Positions 43,503-52,128 of a stretch of DNA of 64,000 nt are shown piece by piece. Every line of letters starts with the position of its first letter. Position 1 is the stretch's first letter. The DNA lies in NCBI RefSeq assembly GCF_000154465.1, contig NZ_DS499579.1, forward strand, positions 496,001 through 560,000, in the 5' to 3' direction. The notes beneath the pieces are model-generated. The model was not told the origin of the DNA, ran no database searches, and saw only the letters and a program-made list of their open reading frames with translations. The position numbers and the translations under genes are program-made. Source of the stretch: Alistipes putredinis DSM 17216 (GTDB taxonomy: Bacteria > Bacteroidota > Bacteroidia > Bacteroidales > Rikenellaceae).

Positions 43503-44717
43503 ATGAAAAAGTTGCTTTTATCGGTGGTTGCGGCATTCTGCATAACCGCTTCGCCGGCCCAGAGTTTTGAAGAGTTGTTAGCTCCGGTCCATTCCTGTTG
43601 CGAGCGTGGGAATCGGGCGATGGAAGCGAAGAGGTATGCGGAAGCGGAGCGTGAGTACCGGGAGGCGATCCGCCTTTTCGAGACATTGCCCGATAGTGTC
43701 CGGACGCAGCTCGACGAGTGGAATTACGGCGGCTATTTGAGAGGCGAATATTACAACCTGGCTTGTGCACAGTCCCGACTGAACAAACGCAGGGCGGCTG
43801 TGGCGAGCCTTGCGGCCTATGTCGATTGCGGGAACTGCGATTACTCCTGGATGATCGAAGATCCCGATCTGGACAATATCCGCTCCGAGAGGGGATATGC
43901 GGAGACTGTAGAAAAAGCTCGTGAGCAGGGCGATTTCATGTGGATCTTGCGGCAGGCGGGGCCTTACGATTCCTCTGCGCCGACGGATTCTCTTCCCCGG
44001 TTCCGCTATGCCGATCCCAACGACCGCGATCTGGTGCGGGTGCGGGAGTATTTCAACTTGGACAGTATTGCCGGCAGCGGCGACGAACTGTCGAAGATCC
44101 GGAACCTGATGCACTGGGTGCACAATGCGGTACGTCACGACGGCAGTTCCCGCAATCCGACCTCTCGCAACGCGATCGATCTGATCGAGGTGTGCCGCAA
44201 GGAGAACCGGGGAATCAACTGCCGTATGATGGCTCAGGTGCTCAACGAGTGCTATCTGGCGATGGGTTTCAAGTCGCGCTTCGTGACCTGCATGCCCCGG
44301 AAGATGGTCAATGACTGTCACGTTATTAATGTCGTCTATTCCGCGACGCTCGACAAGTGGGTTTGGGTCGATCCCACGTTCGATGCCTACGTGGTCGATG
44401 AGAACGGGGTGATGCTTTCGATCCAGGAGGTTCGGGAGCGGATGCGCGACGGGCGTCCCTATTTCCTGAACGAGGATGCCAACTGGAACAACGAGTCGCC
44501 CCAGACGCAGAAACATTATCTCGATACCTATATGGCCAAGAACCTCTATTACCTGGTATGCTCCGACCGGAGCGAGTTCGACACCGAAACCTGGTGCGAA
44601 GGCAAGCATCCGATCTATTATGTTGCGCTGATTCCGGAGGGCTATGATTGCGACCGGGAGTATCATTTCATGACGACCAACGACAAATGGTTCTGGGCAT
44701 CGCCGTATGCGGAGTGA
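43503..44717 (+). CDS. Secreted transglutaminase-like cysteine protein
   Basis: A 404-residue exported protein. A signal peptide (KKLLLSVVAAFCITASPA) is followed by a helical TPR-like region (about 35-150) and a transglutaminase-like domain with the catalytic triad Cys240 (NRGINCRMMAQVL), His273 (NDCHVINVVY) and Asp290 (KWVWVDPTFDAY). Such domains act as proteases or cross-linkers; the target is unknown. It starts at ATG 43503, after a TATCTTTC box. It is a single-gene unit, terminated 22 bp after its stop. No transport or regulatory neighbour hints at its role. Confidence 0.88.
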   Translation: MKKLLLSVVAAFCITASPAQSFEELLAPVHSCCERGNRAMEAKRYAEAEREYREAIRLFETLPDSVRTQLDEWNYGGYLRGEYYNLACAQSRLNKRRAAVASLAAYVDCGNCDYSWMIEDPDLDNIRSERGYAETVEKAREQGDFMWILRQAGPYDSSAPTDSLPRFRYADPNDRDLVRVREYFNLDSIAGSGDELSKIRNLMHWVHNAVRHDGSSRNPTSRNAIDLIEVCRKENRGINCRMMAQVLNECYLAMGFKSRFVTCMPRKMVNDCHVINVVYSATLDKWVWVDPTFDAYVVDENGVMLSIQEVRERMRDGRPYFLNEDANWNNESPQTQKHYLDTYMAKNLYYLVCSDRSEFDTETWCEGKHPIYYVALIPEGYDCDREYHFMTTNDKWFWASPYAE

Positions 44718-44738
44718 TTTCGGTCTGCGTTGGTTCCG

Positions 44739-44771
44739 AACCCTCTCCCGATCCTGCGGAGAGGGTTTTTT
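44739..44771 (+). terminator. Rho-independent terminator after the transglutaminase gene
   Basis: AACCCTCTCC and GGAGAGGGTT form a 10-bp stem with a 9-nt loop, followed by TTTTAG. Confidence 0.9.
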
Positions 44772-45060
44772 AGTCGCTCGGAAACAGGAGTGTATATTCT
44801 GTCGCTGGCCGGTGTGGGGCGTTTTTTAAGAATGGCGGAATGTGCGCCCGGCTAAGAAACGGAGCGCTTGGGGGAGGGAGAAATTCCGATAGGTATTCCG
44901 GTCCTCCGTATCGCTGCCGTTCTTTTTCGGCTGTCAGTTGTCTGTTTTCCGATATATGTTCGCCCGGCGTCGGGCTTATGCCGTAGAACCGTCTGTGTTT
45001 GACGTAATTACTTCCCGTTTTTCCCGAAATCGTTCGCCGAGGAGATAAAAGTCGCTAAAC

Positions 45061-45115
45061 TAAAAAATGCACCGGACGGGGATTTGCCGGCTGAATGCCG
45101 ACTCTCCGGTCCGGT
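45061..45115 (-). terminator. Probable terminator of the rnz-trmH unit
   Basis: ACCGGAC and GTCCGGT pair around a 31-nt interior, followed on minus by GCATTTTTTAG. The long interior makes it weaker than a standard terminator. Confidence 0.6.
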
Positions 45116-45139
45116 TCTCTCTCGTCTTTCGGACTTGTC

Positions 45140-45889
45140 TTATCTCTTTGCGCTCGCCTGCCGGCGGAATTCGGCGCAGACGACGGCCGTGGCGATCGCT
45201 ACGTTGAGCGATTCCGAACCGTTGCGGTCGGCGGGATAGGGCGGGATGAACAGTTTGTGCGATACGTGTCGTGCGGCGGCCGGAGCGATCCCTTGGCCTT
45301 CGTTGCCCATCAGGACGATCCCGCCCGGCGTAAGGGGTGTCGAGTAGATGTTTTCCCCCTCGAGGAAAGTCCCGTAAACGGGAATATTCCGCTCCCGAGC
45401 CTGTGCCAGGTACGGTTCGAGGGCCGTGTAGTGGACTTTGACCCGCAGGATGGCCCCCATGGTCGCCTGCACGACCTTCGGGTTGTAGCAGTCGGCGGTC
45501 GTTGGGGAACAGACGATCTCGGGGATGCCGAACCAGTCCGCCAAGCGGATGATTGTGCCCAGGTTGCCCGGGTTCTGCACCTGGTCGAGCGCCAGCACCA
45601 GCTCCCGTTGTGCCGTATCGGGCCGGAAAGGATGATGCGGGATTTCGACCAGCGCCAGCGAATCCGACGGGGTCTTCAGCAGCGAGAGCCGCTCCATTTC
45701 ACGCGAAGACACGGTTTCGACTTCGCCGCCCTCGAAAAGCCCTTCCAGGGCGAATATCTTGCGGACGCGCAGGGCGGAGGTGCACAGCTCCCCGATGAAC
45801 TTGTGTCCTTCGGCTACGAACAGCCCGTGTTCGGTGCGGCTGCGTTTGTCGGCCAGCGAGCGGACGAGTTGTATTTCGGCTTTGGTCAT
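45140..45889 (-). CDS. TrmH/SpoU family RNA 2'-O-methyltransferase
   Basis: A 249-residue SPOUT methyltransferase. An N-terminal substrate-binding domain (KRSRTEHGLFVAEGHKFIGEL) precedes the knotted domain, which has LALDQVQNPGNLGTIIRLADWFG (motif 1, Asn and Arg), GGIVLMGNEGQGI (motif 2) and IPPYPADRNGSESLNVAIATAV (motif 3, SAM-binding). It methylates a ribose in rRNA or tRNA; the position is unknown. Its ATG (45889) overlaps the rnz stop by 4 nt (ATGA), so it is translationally coupled. Confidence 0.93.
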   Translation of the reverse strand: MTKAEIQLVRSLADKRSRTEHGLFVAEGHKFIGELCTSALRVRKIFALEGLFEGGEVETVSSREMERLSLLKTPSDSLALVEIPHHPFRPDTAQRELVLALDQVQNPGNLGTIIRLADWFGIPEIVCSPTTADCYNPKVVQATMGAILRVKVHYTALEPYLAQARERNIPVYGTFLEGENIYSTPLTPGGIVLMGNEGQGIAPAAARHVSHKLFIPPYPADRNGSESLNVAIATAVVCAEFRRQASAKR

Positions 45890-46815
45890 GGTTGCTGCCG
45901 TTTTTCGATCGTGAATGTTGTGCCTTCGGTGGCCGGGTGGGTATCGGGAAATACCGTGCGGGCCTCTTCGACCAGAACGCTCTCTTCCTTGTAGCGGGAC
46001 GAGTAGTGTCCGATTACGAGCCGTCCGGCGCCGGCTTTGAGGGCGATGCGGGCCGCTTCGACCGTAGTGGAGTGACCCCGCTCGCGGGCGATCTTGTGCT
46101 CGGCGTGGGCGTAGGTCGTTTCGTGGTAGAGCAGATCGGCCCCCTCGACGAGTTTTGCCGCTTTGGGCGACCAGCTCGTATCCGAGAGATAAGCATATGA
46201 ACGTGGCGCGTAAGGTCGGTAGGTCAGTTCCGCATTGGGGAGCGTGTCTCCGTTGTCGAGCAGAATATCTTCGCCTCGCTTGGCGGCCGTGATCCGGGCG
46301 ATCGAGAGTCCGTATTCCGTGATTTTCTCCTTGCGGACGTTCAGCGGGGGCTGTTTCTCCCGGAACAGGTAGCCGGAGGTGGGGATGCGGTGACGCAGGG
46401 GAACGCTCCACACCTCGAGCGTGCGGTTTTCGAACAGTAGGGCGTGCCGGGTCGTATCGACTTCCACCCATTCGATTTCGTAGGGTAGTTGCGTGTCGAA
46501 GTAGCGCAGGTGGCATCCGAGCATTTCGCCCAGCGGCGCGGGACCGAAAATCTTGAGCGGCGTGCGGCGTCCGTAGAGCCCCAGCGTCGAGATCAGCGGA
46601 AAGAGTCCGAAGACATGGTCGCCGTGCAGATGGGAGATGAATACCGCCCGCAGTTTCAGCGGATTGATTCCGTAGCGGAACATTTGCTGTTGTGCGCCCT
46701 CGCCGGCATCGACCAGGTAGTGCTGTTCGTGTACCTTGACGATCTGCGCCGACGGATGTCGGTCGGGCGTAGGTTTGGCCGAAGCCGAGCCTAATATGGT
46801 TACGCTGAAACTCAT
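45886..46815 (-). CDS. rnz: Ribonuclease Z
   Basis: RNase Z is the metallo-beta-lactamase-fold nuclease that trims tRNA 3' trailers. The 309-residue protein has the zinc motif SHLHGDH with His62, His64, Asp66 and His67, the start FSVTILGSASAKPTPDRHPSAQ split over residues 3-24, YLSDTSWSPKAAKL with a conserved Asp, LLYHETTYA with the next His/Glu region and LVIGHYSSRYK with the C-terminal His. A tandem repeat of unknown function occupies the 300 bp upstream. It overlaps the TrmH-like gene by 4 nt. Confidence 0.95.
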   Translation of the reverse strand: MSFSVTILGSASAKPTPDRHPSAQIVKVHEQHYLVDAGEGAQQQMFRYGINPLKLRAVFISHLHGDHVFGLFPLISTLGLYGRRTPLKIFGPAPLGEMLGCHLRYFDTQLPYEIEWVEVDTTRHALLFENRTLEVWSVPLRHRIPTSGYLFREKQPPLNVRKEKITEYGLSIARITAAKRGEDILLDNGDTLPNAELTYRPYAPRSYAYLSDTSWSPKAAKLVEGADLLYHETTYAHAEHKIARERGHSTTVEAARIALKAGAGRLVIGHYSSRYKEESVLVEEARTVFPDTHPATEGTTFTIEKRQQP

Positions 46816-46837
46816 CTTTTTTCGATTTTATAGGGCA

Positions 46838-47120
46838 TCTTTCGCCCTTCCTCGTCCTCCCCGAAAGGGAGATACTTGAAGTATGTCCCTTCCGTGTCGT
46901 CCGTCGTCATGTCAAAATCTGCACCCCTAAAATCAAAAAAGGGCGGCAGGATATGGGGACTCTTTCGCCCCTTTTTCGCTCTTTCCGACTGGGGAATACT
47001 TAAAAGTATGCCCATCCGGCCATCGCATCGTCCTGTCAAAACCTGTGCCCTTAAAATCAAAAAGGGTTGCAGGGAATGGATACCTTCCGTTCTTCCTCGT
47101 CCTTTCCGAAAAGGGTGACA
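46838..47120. repeat. Three-copy 122-124 bp tandem repeat with palindromic cores
   Basis: Copy 1 is 46838-46960, copy 2 46961-47081 and copy 3, partial, 47082-47120. Each full copy contains CTTTCGCCC, a palindrome (ATACTTgAAGTAT in copy 1, ATACTTaaAAGTAT in copy 2), TGTCAAAA and CCCnTAAAATCAAAAA. On minus, each full copy can encode a similar peptide (TEGTYFKYLPFGEDEEG and PDGHTFKYSPVGKSEKG) but in different frames, so an intact gene is unlikely. The rest of the gap to 47288 shows nothing clear. Confidence 0.75.
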
Positions 47121-47288
47121 GCCGCGTCGAAACCCATGCTGCAGGAATTGGAAGAAGTTCGAGGGTTTCCGTGTTCTCCGCCCGCCGGTTTTGTAAGACT
47201 GGGTTTCGAACGGTCGGAAACCTTCCGGCTGCCGGAGACGAAGAAAGGGAACGGCTTTGACGGTTCGTTCCCTTTCTTTGTCTGGGAA

Positions 47289-48209
47289 TTATTGTAACAG
47301 GAAACGCTCGCAGTCCAGAGCGGCCATACAACCCGAACCGGCGGCCGTAATCGCCTGGCGATAGTGGGGATCCTGCACGTCGCCGGCGGCGAAAACGCCT
47401 TCGACGCTGGTGCGGGAGCTGCCCGCTGCGGTTTTGATATAACCTTCGGCGTCGAGTTCCAGTTGGTCTGCGAAAATCTCCGTGTTGGGATGGTGTCCGA
47501 TCGCCACGAAGAAGCCGGCGATGTCGATTTTGGTTTCCGTGCCTTTGTTGTCGCGCAGCAGGGCGCCCGTTACGCCGGTTTCATCGCCCAGCACTTCGGC
47601 CGTGTTGTGCTCGAAGAGGACTTTGATGTTCGGGGTGTTCATCACCCGCTCCTGCATGGCTTTCGAAGCCCGCAGGTAGGGCTTGCGGACGATCAGATAT
47701 ACCTGGCGGCAGATCGAAGCCAGGTAGGTGGCCTCCTCGCATGCCGTATCGCCGCCGCCGACGACCGCTACGTCCTTCTTGCGGTAGAAGAATCCGTCGC
47801 AGGTGGCGCAGGCGCTGACGCCCATGCCCTTGAATTTCTCTTCGGAGGGCAGTCCCAGGTATTTGGCTGCGGCGCCGGTCGAAATGATCAGGGCTTCGGC
47901 TTGGATCTCCTTCTCTCCGTTCACGATGACGTGGAACGGGCGCGAGGAGAGATCGACGCTGGTAATGACGCCCGGGCGGATATCCGCCCCGAAGCGCAAG
48001 GCCTGCTGGCGCATGTTATCCATGAGTTTGGGGCCGTCGATGCCTTCGGTGAAACCGGGGAAGTTTTCGATTTCGGTGGTGGTGGTGAGCTGTCCGCCCG
48101 GTTCGATCCCTTCGTAGAGTACCGGCGAGAGATTCGCCCGGGAGGTATAGATCGCAGCCGTATAGCCCGAAGGGCCGCTGCCGATGATCAAACATTTTAC
48201 GTTTTCCAT
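47289..48209 (-). CDS. trxB: Thioredoxin-disulfide reductase
   Basis: A 306-residue flavoprotein that reduces thioredoxin with NADPH. The FAD-binding start is CLIIGSGPSGYTAAIYTSRAN, split over residues 6-26. The redox-active CATC motif is Cys134-Cys137 in VSACATCDGFFY. The NADPH-binding GGGDTACEEATYL follows, and the C-terminal FAD block is GVFAAGDVQDPHYRQAITAAGSG. The length is typical of the low-molecular-weight class. It is 23 nt downstream of the WG pseudokinase gene on the same strand, but is probably functionally separate. Confidence 0.97.
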   Translation of the reverse strand: MENVKCLIIGSGPSGYTAAIYTSRANLSPVLYEGIEPGGQLTTTTEIENFPGFTEGIDGPKLMDNMRQQALRFGADIRPGVITSVDLSSRPFHVIVNGEKEIQAEALIISTGAAAKYLGLPSEEKFKGMGVSACATCDGFFYRKKDVAVVGGGDTACEEATYLASICRQVYLIVRKPYLRASKAMQERVMNTPNIKVLFEHNTAEVLGDETGVTGALLRDNKGTETKIDIAGFFVAIGHHPNTEIFADQLELDAEGYIKTAAGSSRTSVEGVFAAGDVQDPHYRQAITAAGSGCMAALDCERFLLQ

Positions 48210-48232
48210 AAAGTATTTTTTTTGTTAAGTTA

Positions 48233-49234
48233 TTAAGCTTCGACGTATTCGTTTTCTTCGATGTAGCGCGGTGTGAATCCGCCGACGATGCGTCCGTTGT
48301 AGTCGGCAAGCGCCCAGAGCCCTTCGCTCCGAATGCGGGAACAGCCCGTGTAAGGGTTGTAATCGACGATTTCGTAGCGGGGTTCGATCACGTAGCGCCC
48401 CCGTTTGTCGATCAGGCCCATGCCCTGTGCGGTCTGGACTTCGGCGCGTCCTTCGCGGAAGTCGGCGGCCCAGACGAACTGCGGCGCGATAACCGGTCGG
48501 TTTTCGGTATCGACGAACCCGTAGCCGGTTTCGTCTTCCACACGAACCAGTTGATCGGACATCTCGCCCACGAACAGATGCCCCGGAAATTCGGGCAGCG
48601 TGGTGTAGCGGGACGGTTCCGCGTCGCAAAGCATCTGCCCCTTGCCGCCCTGTTCGCGCACGAACTGACGCAGACGTTCGAATCCTTCGGCGTCGTGTCC
48701 TTCGCCGAAACGGGCGAAATGGTACCGGACGGGAATCAGTCGTCCGTCGGAGGTGACGTAGAGGTTTCCGGGTTTGAGGTTGTTGTGGCTGAAGTCCAGC
48801 TCGGACAGTCCCGCCTCCAGTTTATCGAGCGCCGACCGCAGGGATTCGGCATCGAACTCTGCGGCGCAGACCGAAAGGGGGCGCCCTTCGGGCAGCCGAT
48901 GCAGCACCACATCGCAGGTGCGGGTCGTCCCGGTGTCGTCCGTGTAGGTCATTTCGTCGCGCAGGATCGTGTATTCGGTAAGCAATGGTGTCCGGAGGTA
49001 CCGAAGCCGGGCCGCTGTCTGTTCGACGGCGAAGATCGAGGCTGTCGAGAGCGGGAAGCAGAGCAGGTATTTCCGGCTCTGCCATTCGATTTCCGCTTCG
49101 GCGAAGCGACTGGTGCGCGACAGGACTACTCCTCCCGTCGCCGTCCGGCGGGGACGGCAGTCGCGGAGCGTCGAAAAGGCCAGATCGGGAGCCTGGAGCG
49201 CTTCGGTGAAGTTATAAAGGGTGGGAACGGTCAT
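48233..49234 (-). CDS. Predicted pseudokinase with C-terminal WG repeats
   Basis: A 333-residue protein. Residues 1-200 resemble the kinase-like fold of the neighbouring 52.2-53.4 kb gene, with LDFSHNNLKPGNLYVTSDGRL (about 147-167) in place of the catalytic loop. The usual HxDxKPxN becomes SHNNLKPGN, so the catalytic Asp is Asn152, and the DFG/DFD position reads HFA (172-174); both catalytic acids are missing. Residues 237-315 contain WG-type repeats (GYGFVDTENRPVIAPQF, GMGLIDKRGRYVIEPRY, GLWALADYNGRIV). It could bind a partner rather than phosphorylate. It is 4 nt after the VWA gene. Confidence 0.8.
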   Translation of the reverse strand: MTVPTLYNFTEALQAPDLAFSTLRDCRPRRTATGGVVLSRTSRFAEAEIEWQSRKYLLCFPLSTASIFAVEQTAARLRYLRTPLLTEYTILRDEMTYTDDTGTTRTCDVVLHRLPEGRPLSVCAAEFDAESLRSALDKLEAGLSELDFSHNNLKPGNLYVTSDGRLIPVRYHFARFGEGHDAEGFERLRQFVREQGGKGQMLCDAEPSRYTTLPEFPGHLFVGEMSDQLVRVEDETGYGFVDTENRPVIAPQFVWAADFREGRAEVQTAQGMGLIDKRGRYVIEPRYEIVDYNPYTGCSRIRSEGLWALADYNGRIVGGFTPRYIEENEYVEA

Positions 49235-49238
49235 CTTT

Positions 49239-50093
49239 TTACTGTATTTTGATGCTGATCGAGCCGATGTTGAGGATGGCGATGAGTTCGGCGATCGACG
49301 TGTTGTAACTCATTCCTCGGAAGGGTGGCTTGGCCAGATCGCCCCGCACCTGTCGGATCGCCTCCGAAAGCTCTTCGGGCATCGGACTCGAACAGTCGTG
49401 CAGCAGTCTTGCGTAGCGGTTGTCGGCGGGAATCTCCTCTTCGGTCGGAAAGAGCAGCGAACGTGAGTCGGACGTGGTGGCGATATGGATGTTGATCAGG
49501 AGCACCTTGCCGTCGGTGGTTCCGATGGTGCGGATCTTTTCGCAGATCGCAAGCTGTTCGCGTTCGTCGCAGTCCGAGGCTTCCCCGTCGGTGATGTTGA
49601 AGACGATGGGCGGAAAACTTTCGCTGTGGGCCGGATTCGTGCACCACGCTTGTGTCAGGTCGCGGATTTGCAGCAGCGCTTCGTACATGGGTGTCTGGCC
49701 GACGGCTTTCGGAGCGATCCAGGCCGGCATCGAAATCTTGCGGAAGGTGGCTTCGCCGTCCGGCATGCGGCGCTCCACGACCGTTTCTGCGAAATCGACG
49801 GGCAGAGCGGCCAGCCGCGATACCGGAACCAGCGGCTCCGGATCGTTCAGCAGCGATACGATTCCGTCGCCCGAATAGCCCAATACCGCGATGTCGTAGT
49901 AGTCGCGCACCTCGTCGCTGCGCCGGGCCCGTTCGATGAGTTCGAACAGCAGCCGGTTGGTGACTTCGGCGACGGCTTCGGCCTTGGTGGTCTGCCGTCC
50001 CCGGAACAAGAGTTTCTCCGCCATCGAGCCGGATTGGTCGATGGCCAGGATGAAGGCTGTGCGGTGGCTCCGCGTGATACTTTGGGTGTACAT
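49239..50093 (-). CDS. VWA domain protein (TerY-like)
   Basis: A 284-residue VWA protein, without signal peptide or membrane segment. The MIDAS motif is AFILAIDQSGSMAEKL (Asp19, Ser21, Ser23), with the Thr in VGQTPMYEALLQIR and Asp in FNITDGEASDCDER, so the metal site is complete. Cytosolic VWA proteins of this type often work with kinases or chaperone-like partners as interaction modules. Its start shares one base with the end of the DUF4954 gene, and it is followed at 4 nt by the WG pseudokinase, so the three are almost certainly co-translated from one mRNA. Confidence 0.9.
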   Translation of the reverse strand: MYTQSITRSHRTAFILAIDQSGSMAEKLLFRGRQTTKAEAVAEVTNRLLFELIERARRSDEVRDYYDIAVLGYSGDGIVSLLNDPEPLVPVSRLAALPVDFAETVVERRMPDGEATFRKISMPAWIAPKAVGQTPMYEALLQIRDLTQAWCTNPAHSESFPPIVFNITDGEASDCDEREQLAICEKIRTIGTTDGKVLLINIHIATTSDSRSLLFPTEEEIPADNRYARLLHDCSSPMPEELSEAIRQVRGDLAKPPFRGMSYNTSIAELIAILNIGSISIKIQ

Positions 50094-51820
50094 TATCGGA
50101 TTCCTCTTACGGTGTGGTAGTCCTGCATTTTCTCCTCCTCCGAATCGGCATCCACGCCGTATCCGACGGCCATGGCGGGCGAGCAGTCGCGGGCCCGGTC
50201 GTCTTCGGCGGATTTACGGAGCGTTTCGCGGGTTCGCTCTCCGGCTGTCACGGCTTCTGCGATCTCTTCTGGGGAGGGAGCGTGTCCGAGCAGTTGCGCG
50301 AGCACCCCTTCCGCCCAACTGCGGGCGTAATGGTCGTAGTCGGCGGCTATCCGGTCGAATGCCCGGTCGATGCCTTCCAGCGAATCGATGCCGCCGTTCG
50401 CAATGGCGTCGAGGATACGTTTCACCTCCCGGCGGGGAACATATTGCCCCGCCACATCGTTCCAGCGACCCGTGCCGTCCGCACGACCCGGTTCGCCGTT
50501 TCGGAGCATCGCGCCGAGCGAGGCGACGATCGCCTTATTGTAGAGCTTCAGACCTCTTTGCAGCTGCGTGGAGCGGATTAGGGCGTGGTTGTGGACATAA
50601 CTCTCCGCGTCGGGGTGCGCTTCCGCCAGCGAGTTGAGGGTATTGACCGCATCGATCATTCCTCCGGCCAGATAGGGGTTGTACTCCTCGAAGTTGATCC
50701 GGTCGCGTTTGACGGTGCGCCGGTCGCGTTCGAGCCATTTCCCGATGTCGCGCACAGTGCCGTAGCTGGTGAGGTTGGCGCCCGGCATCAGTGCCGAACG
50801 TCCGTCCTGTTCCACCAGGTAGGAGAACGGAAACGCCGAGGTGTCGTGATGCTGCGTATGGCGGCCCAGGACCAGCGTAAAGGGTCCTTCGATGGCCGGA
50901 GCCATGATGTAGGTGCTGCTGCCGAATTTGCATCCCCGCAGGTGGACGGACTGGTGCACTGCGCCGCTCTTGAAGAGGTGGTTGCTCTGGTTGGCGCCGC
51001 TGCCGGCGTTGAAGAACGAGAACATTCCGGCGATCAGCAGCGAGGATTTGTGGTGCGAAACGGTGTAGGGACCCGCGAAGATCGAAACGGCCTCTCCGTT
51101 TTCGCAGTGGCTGTTGGCGAAAAAGAGCGAATCGACGGCCGTGAAGTGTTTGTCCAGCGTGCAGCATTCGCCGGCGAAGCAGCGTTCGAGAAGCGTGCCG
51201 CCGTCGATGCGGGCTCCTTCTGCGGCGATGAAATCGCGGGCCTGGACGTCGATGCCGACATAAGCTCCGGCGCAGACCGTGCCGTTTTCCAACAGGGATG
51301 CTCCGTCGATCGTCGCTCCTTCCCCGATATTGACCTCCCGGATGAAACGGGCGCCGGTGATGCGTGCGTGCGGACCAACGGTACCGAGGGTGTCGCGGCG
51401 CTCTGTGGCGTAGCGTTCGATCATTCGTTCGATGGCTTCGACAGCCTCGGGGCGATAGCGATAGACGGCCAGGATGTAGGCGGTCTGGGCGGTGAGTCGG
51501 TCGTAGATCCGTACGGTACGTCCGCCGTTCTCGTTGATGGCGGCGACCCGGACTCCGTTGCCGAACGAGGATTCGCGGCGGCATTCGAGCGCCGTAACCC
51601 CTTCGATCAGCGCCTCTTCGCCGATGCGGTAGTTGCGTATGGTGCAGCGGCGCAGCCGTGCTCCCCGCCCGATCTGTACGCGTCCTTCTAGCCGACAGCC
51701 CGAAAGTTGGGCCGGGGTGAAGTCTTGTGCGACTTCGATGGCATCCCAATTTTCCGCGCTGTTTCCGGCGGCCGTGAGCGCCTCGATTTCGGCCGGTGTC
51801 GGTTTTCTGTATTCCGTCAT
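50093..51820 (-). CDS. DUF4954 family protein with left-handed beta-helix-like repeats
   Basis: A 575-residue protein of the Bacteroidetes family DUF4954. Residues 45-300 contain many short repeats with hydrophobic anchors and small turns (GRVQIGRGARLRRCTIRNYRIG, VNIGEGATIDGASLLENG), typical of hexapeptide left-handed beta-helices of acyl- and nucleotidyltransferases. A conserved cysteine-rich bend is AGECCTLDKH. The second half is helical (ALIRSTQLQRGLKLYNKAIV) with a charged C-terminus. Its activity is unknown. I chose the ATG at 51820 (MTEYRKPTPAEI); an upstream ATG in frame lies within repeat copy D. Confidence 0.88.
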   Translation of the reverse strand: MTEYRKPTPAEIEALTAAGNSAENWDAIEVAQDFTPAQLSGCRLEGRVQIGRGARLRRCTIRNYRIGEEALIEGVTALECRRESSFGNGVRVAAINENGGRTVRIYDRLTAQTAYILAVYRYRPEAVEAIERMIERYATERRDTLGTVGPHARITGARFIREVNIGEGATIDGASLLENGTVCAGAYVGIDVQARDFIAAEGARIDGGTLLERCFAGECCTLDKHFTAVDSLFFANSHCENGEAVSIFAGPYTVSHHKSSLLIAGMFSFFNAGSGANQSNHLFKSGAVHQSVHLRGCKFGSSTYIMAPAIEGPFTLVLGRHTQHHDTSAFPFSYLVEQDGRSALMPGANLTSYGTVRDIGKWLERDRRTVKRDRINFEEYNPYLAGGMIDAVNTLNSLAEAHPDAESYVHNHALIRSTQLQRGLKLYNKAIVASLGAMLRNGEPGRADGTGRWNDVAGQYVPRREVKRILDAIANGGIDSLEGIDRAFDRIAADYDHYARSWAEGVLAQLLGHAPSPEEIAEAVTAGERTRETLRKSAEDDRARDCSPAMAVGYGVDADSEEEKMQDYHTVRGIR

Positions 51821-51844
51821 GTCGTCGTTGCGATTCGAAATATT

Positions 51845-52020
51845 GAAGACAAAGATCGTGAAAGGTGAGGGCAATCGTGCGGGCTTGCACGCAAAGATTG
51901 CCGAACTGCCTCCGATCTTCTGCAAAGATAGCGAAAGCCGGGAGAAAACGGGAACTTATTCCCGGTTTTTCGAGGCGCATCCTATCTAAAACTATGTCAA
52001 AGATAGCGAAAGGTGGACGG
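51845..52020. repeat. Dispersed palindromic element, copy D (double module)
   Basis: The order matches copy C: CAAAGATCG (51850), a GCAATC..GATTGC hairpin with GTGC/GCAC arms, a tcttctgcAAAGATAG block, a second hairpin AAAACGGGAA with TTCCCGGTTTT, and CAAAGATAG at 51998. The second hairpin keeps pairing with different bases than copy C (GGGAA/TTCCC here, GGGAGC/GCTCCC there). Boxes reading TATCTTTG on minus lie at 51923-51930 and 51998-52005; the proximal one (51850-51857) is GATCTTTG. Confidence 0.8.
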
Positions 52021-52093
52021 CGAGCCAAACATCCCTTTTAGTTTCTTTTTTTGCGTGGCAGAGTTCACGAGTGCCCTCTGCTTCGACCGTCGG

Positions 52094-52120
52094 TTGTCCG
52101 AACTTGTCCGAACTTGTCCG
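52094..52120. repeat. Three 10-bp direct repeats
   Basis: TTGTCCG occurs three times, separated by AAC (52094, 52104, 52114). It lies between the palindromic elements D and E in the 423-bp gap 51821-52243. Confidence 0.85.
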
Positions 52121-52128
52121 AGTCGCCT

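Larger units (their letters stand above)
44718..45139. other. Intergenic stretch between two terminators
   Basis: A 422-bp gap between convergent genes. It holds a terminator for each side (44739-44771 and 45061-45115) and about 290 bp in between, in which I find no gene, tRNA or repeat. Confidence 0.5.

Noticed and set aside
44772..45060. Structural RNA (tmRNA, RNase P, SRP) in the longer intergenic gaps
   Set aside because: Looked for the conserved cores of these RNAs and tRNA T-loop motifs in the gaps; none seen by eye. A covariance-model search would be decisive.
46812..47331. Small genes in the 124-bp tandem repeat
   Set aside because: The related peptides lie in different frames and have no ribosome-binding site; better treated as a repeat.
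52094..52120. CRISPR-like array suggested by TTGTCCG repeats
   Set aside because: Units are 10 bp with no spacers; no cas genes in the window.
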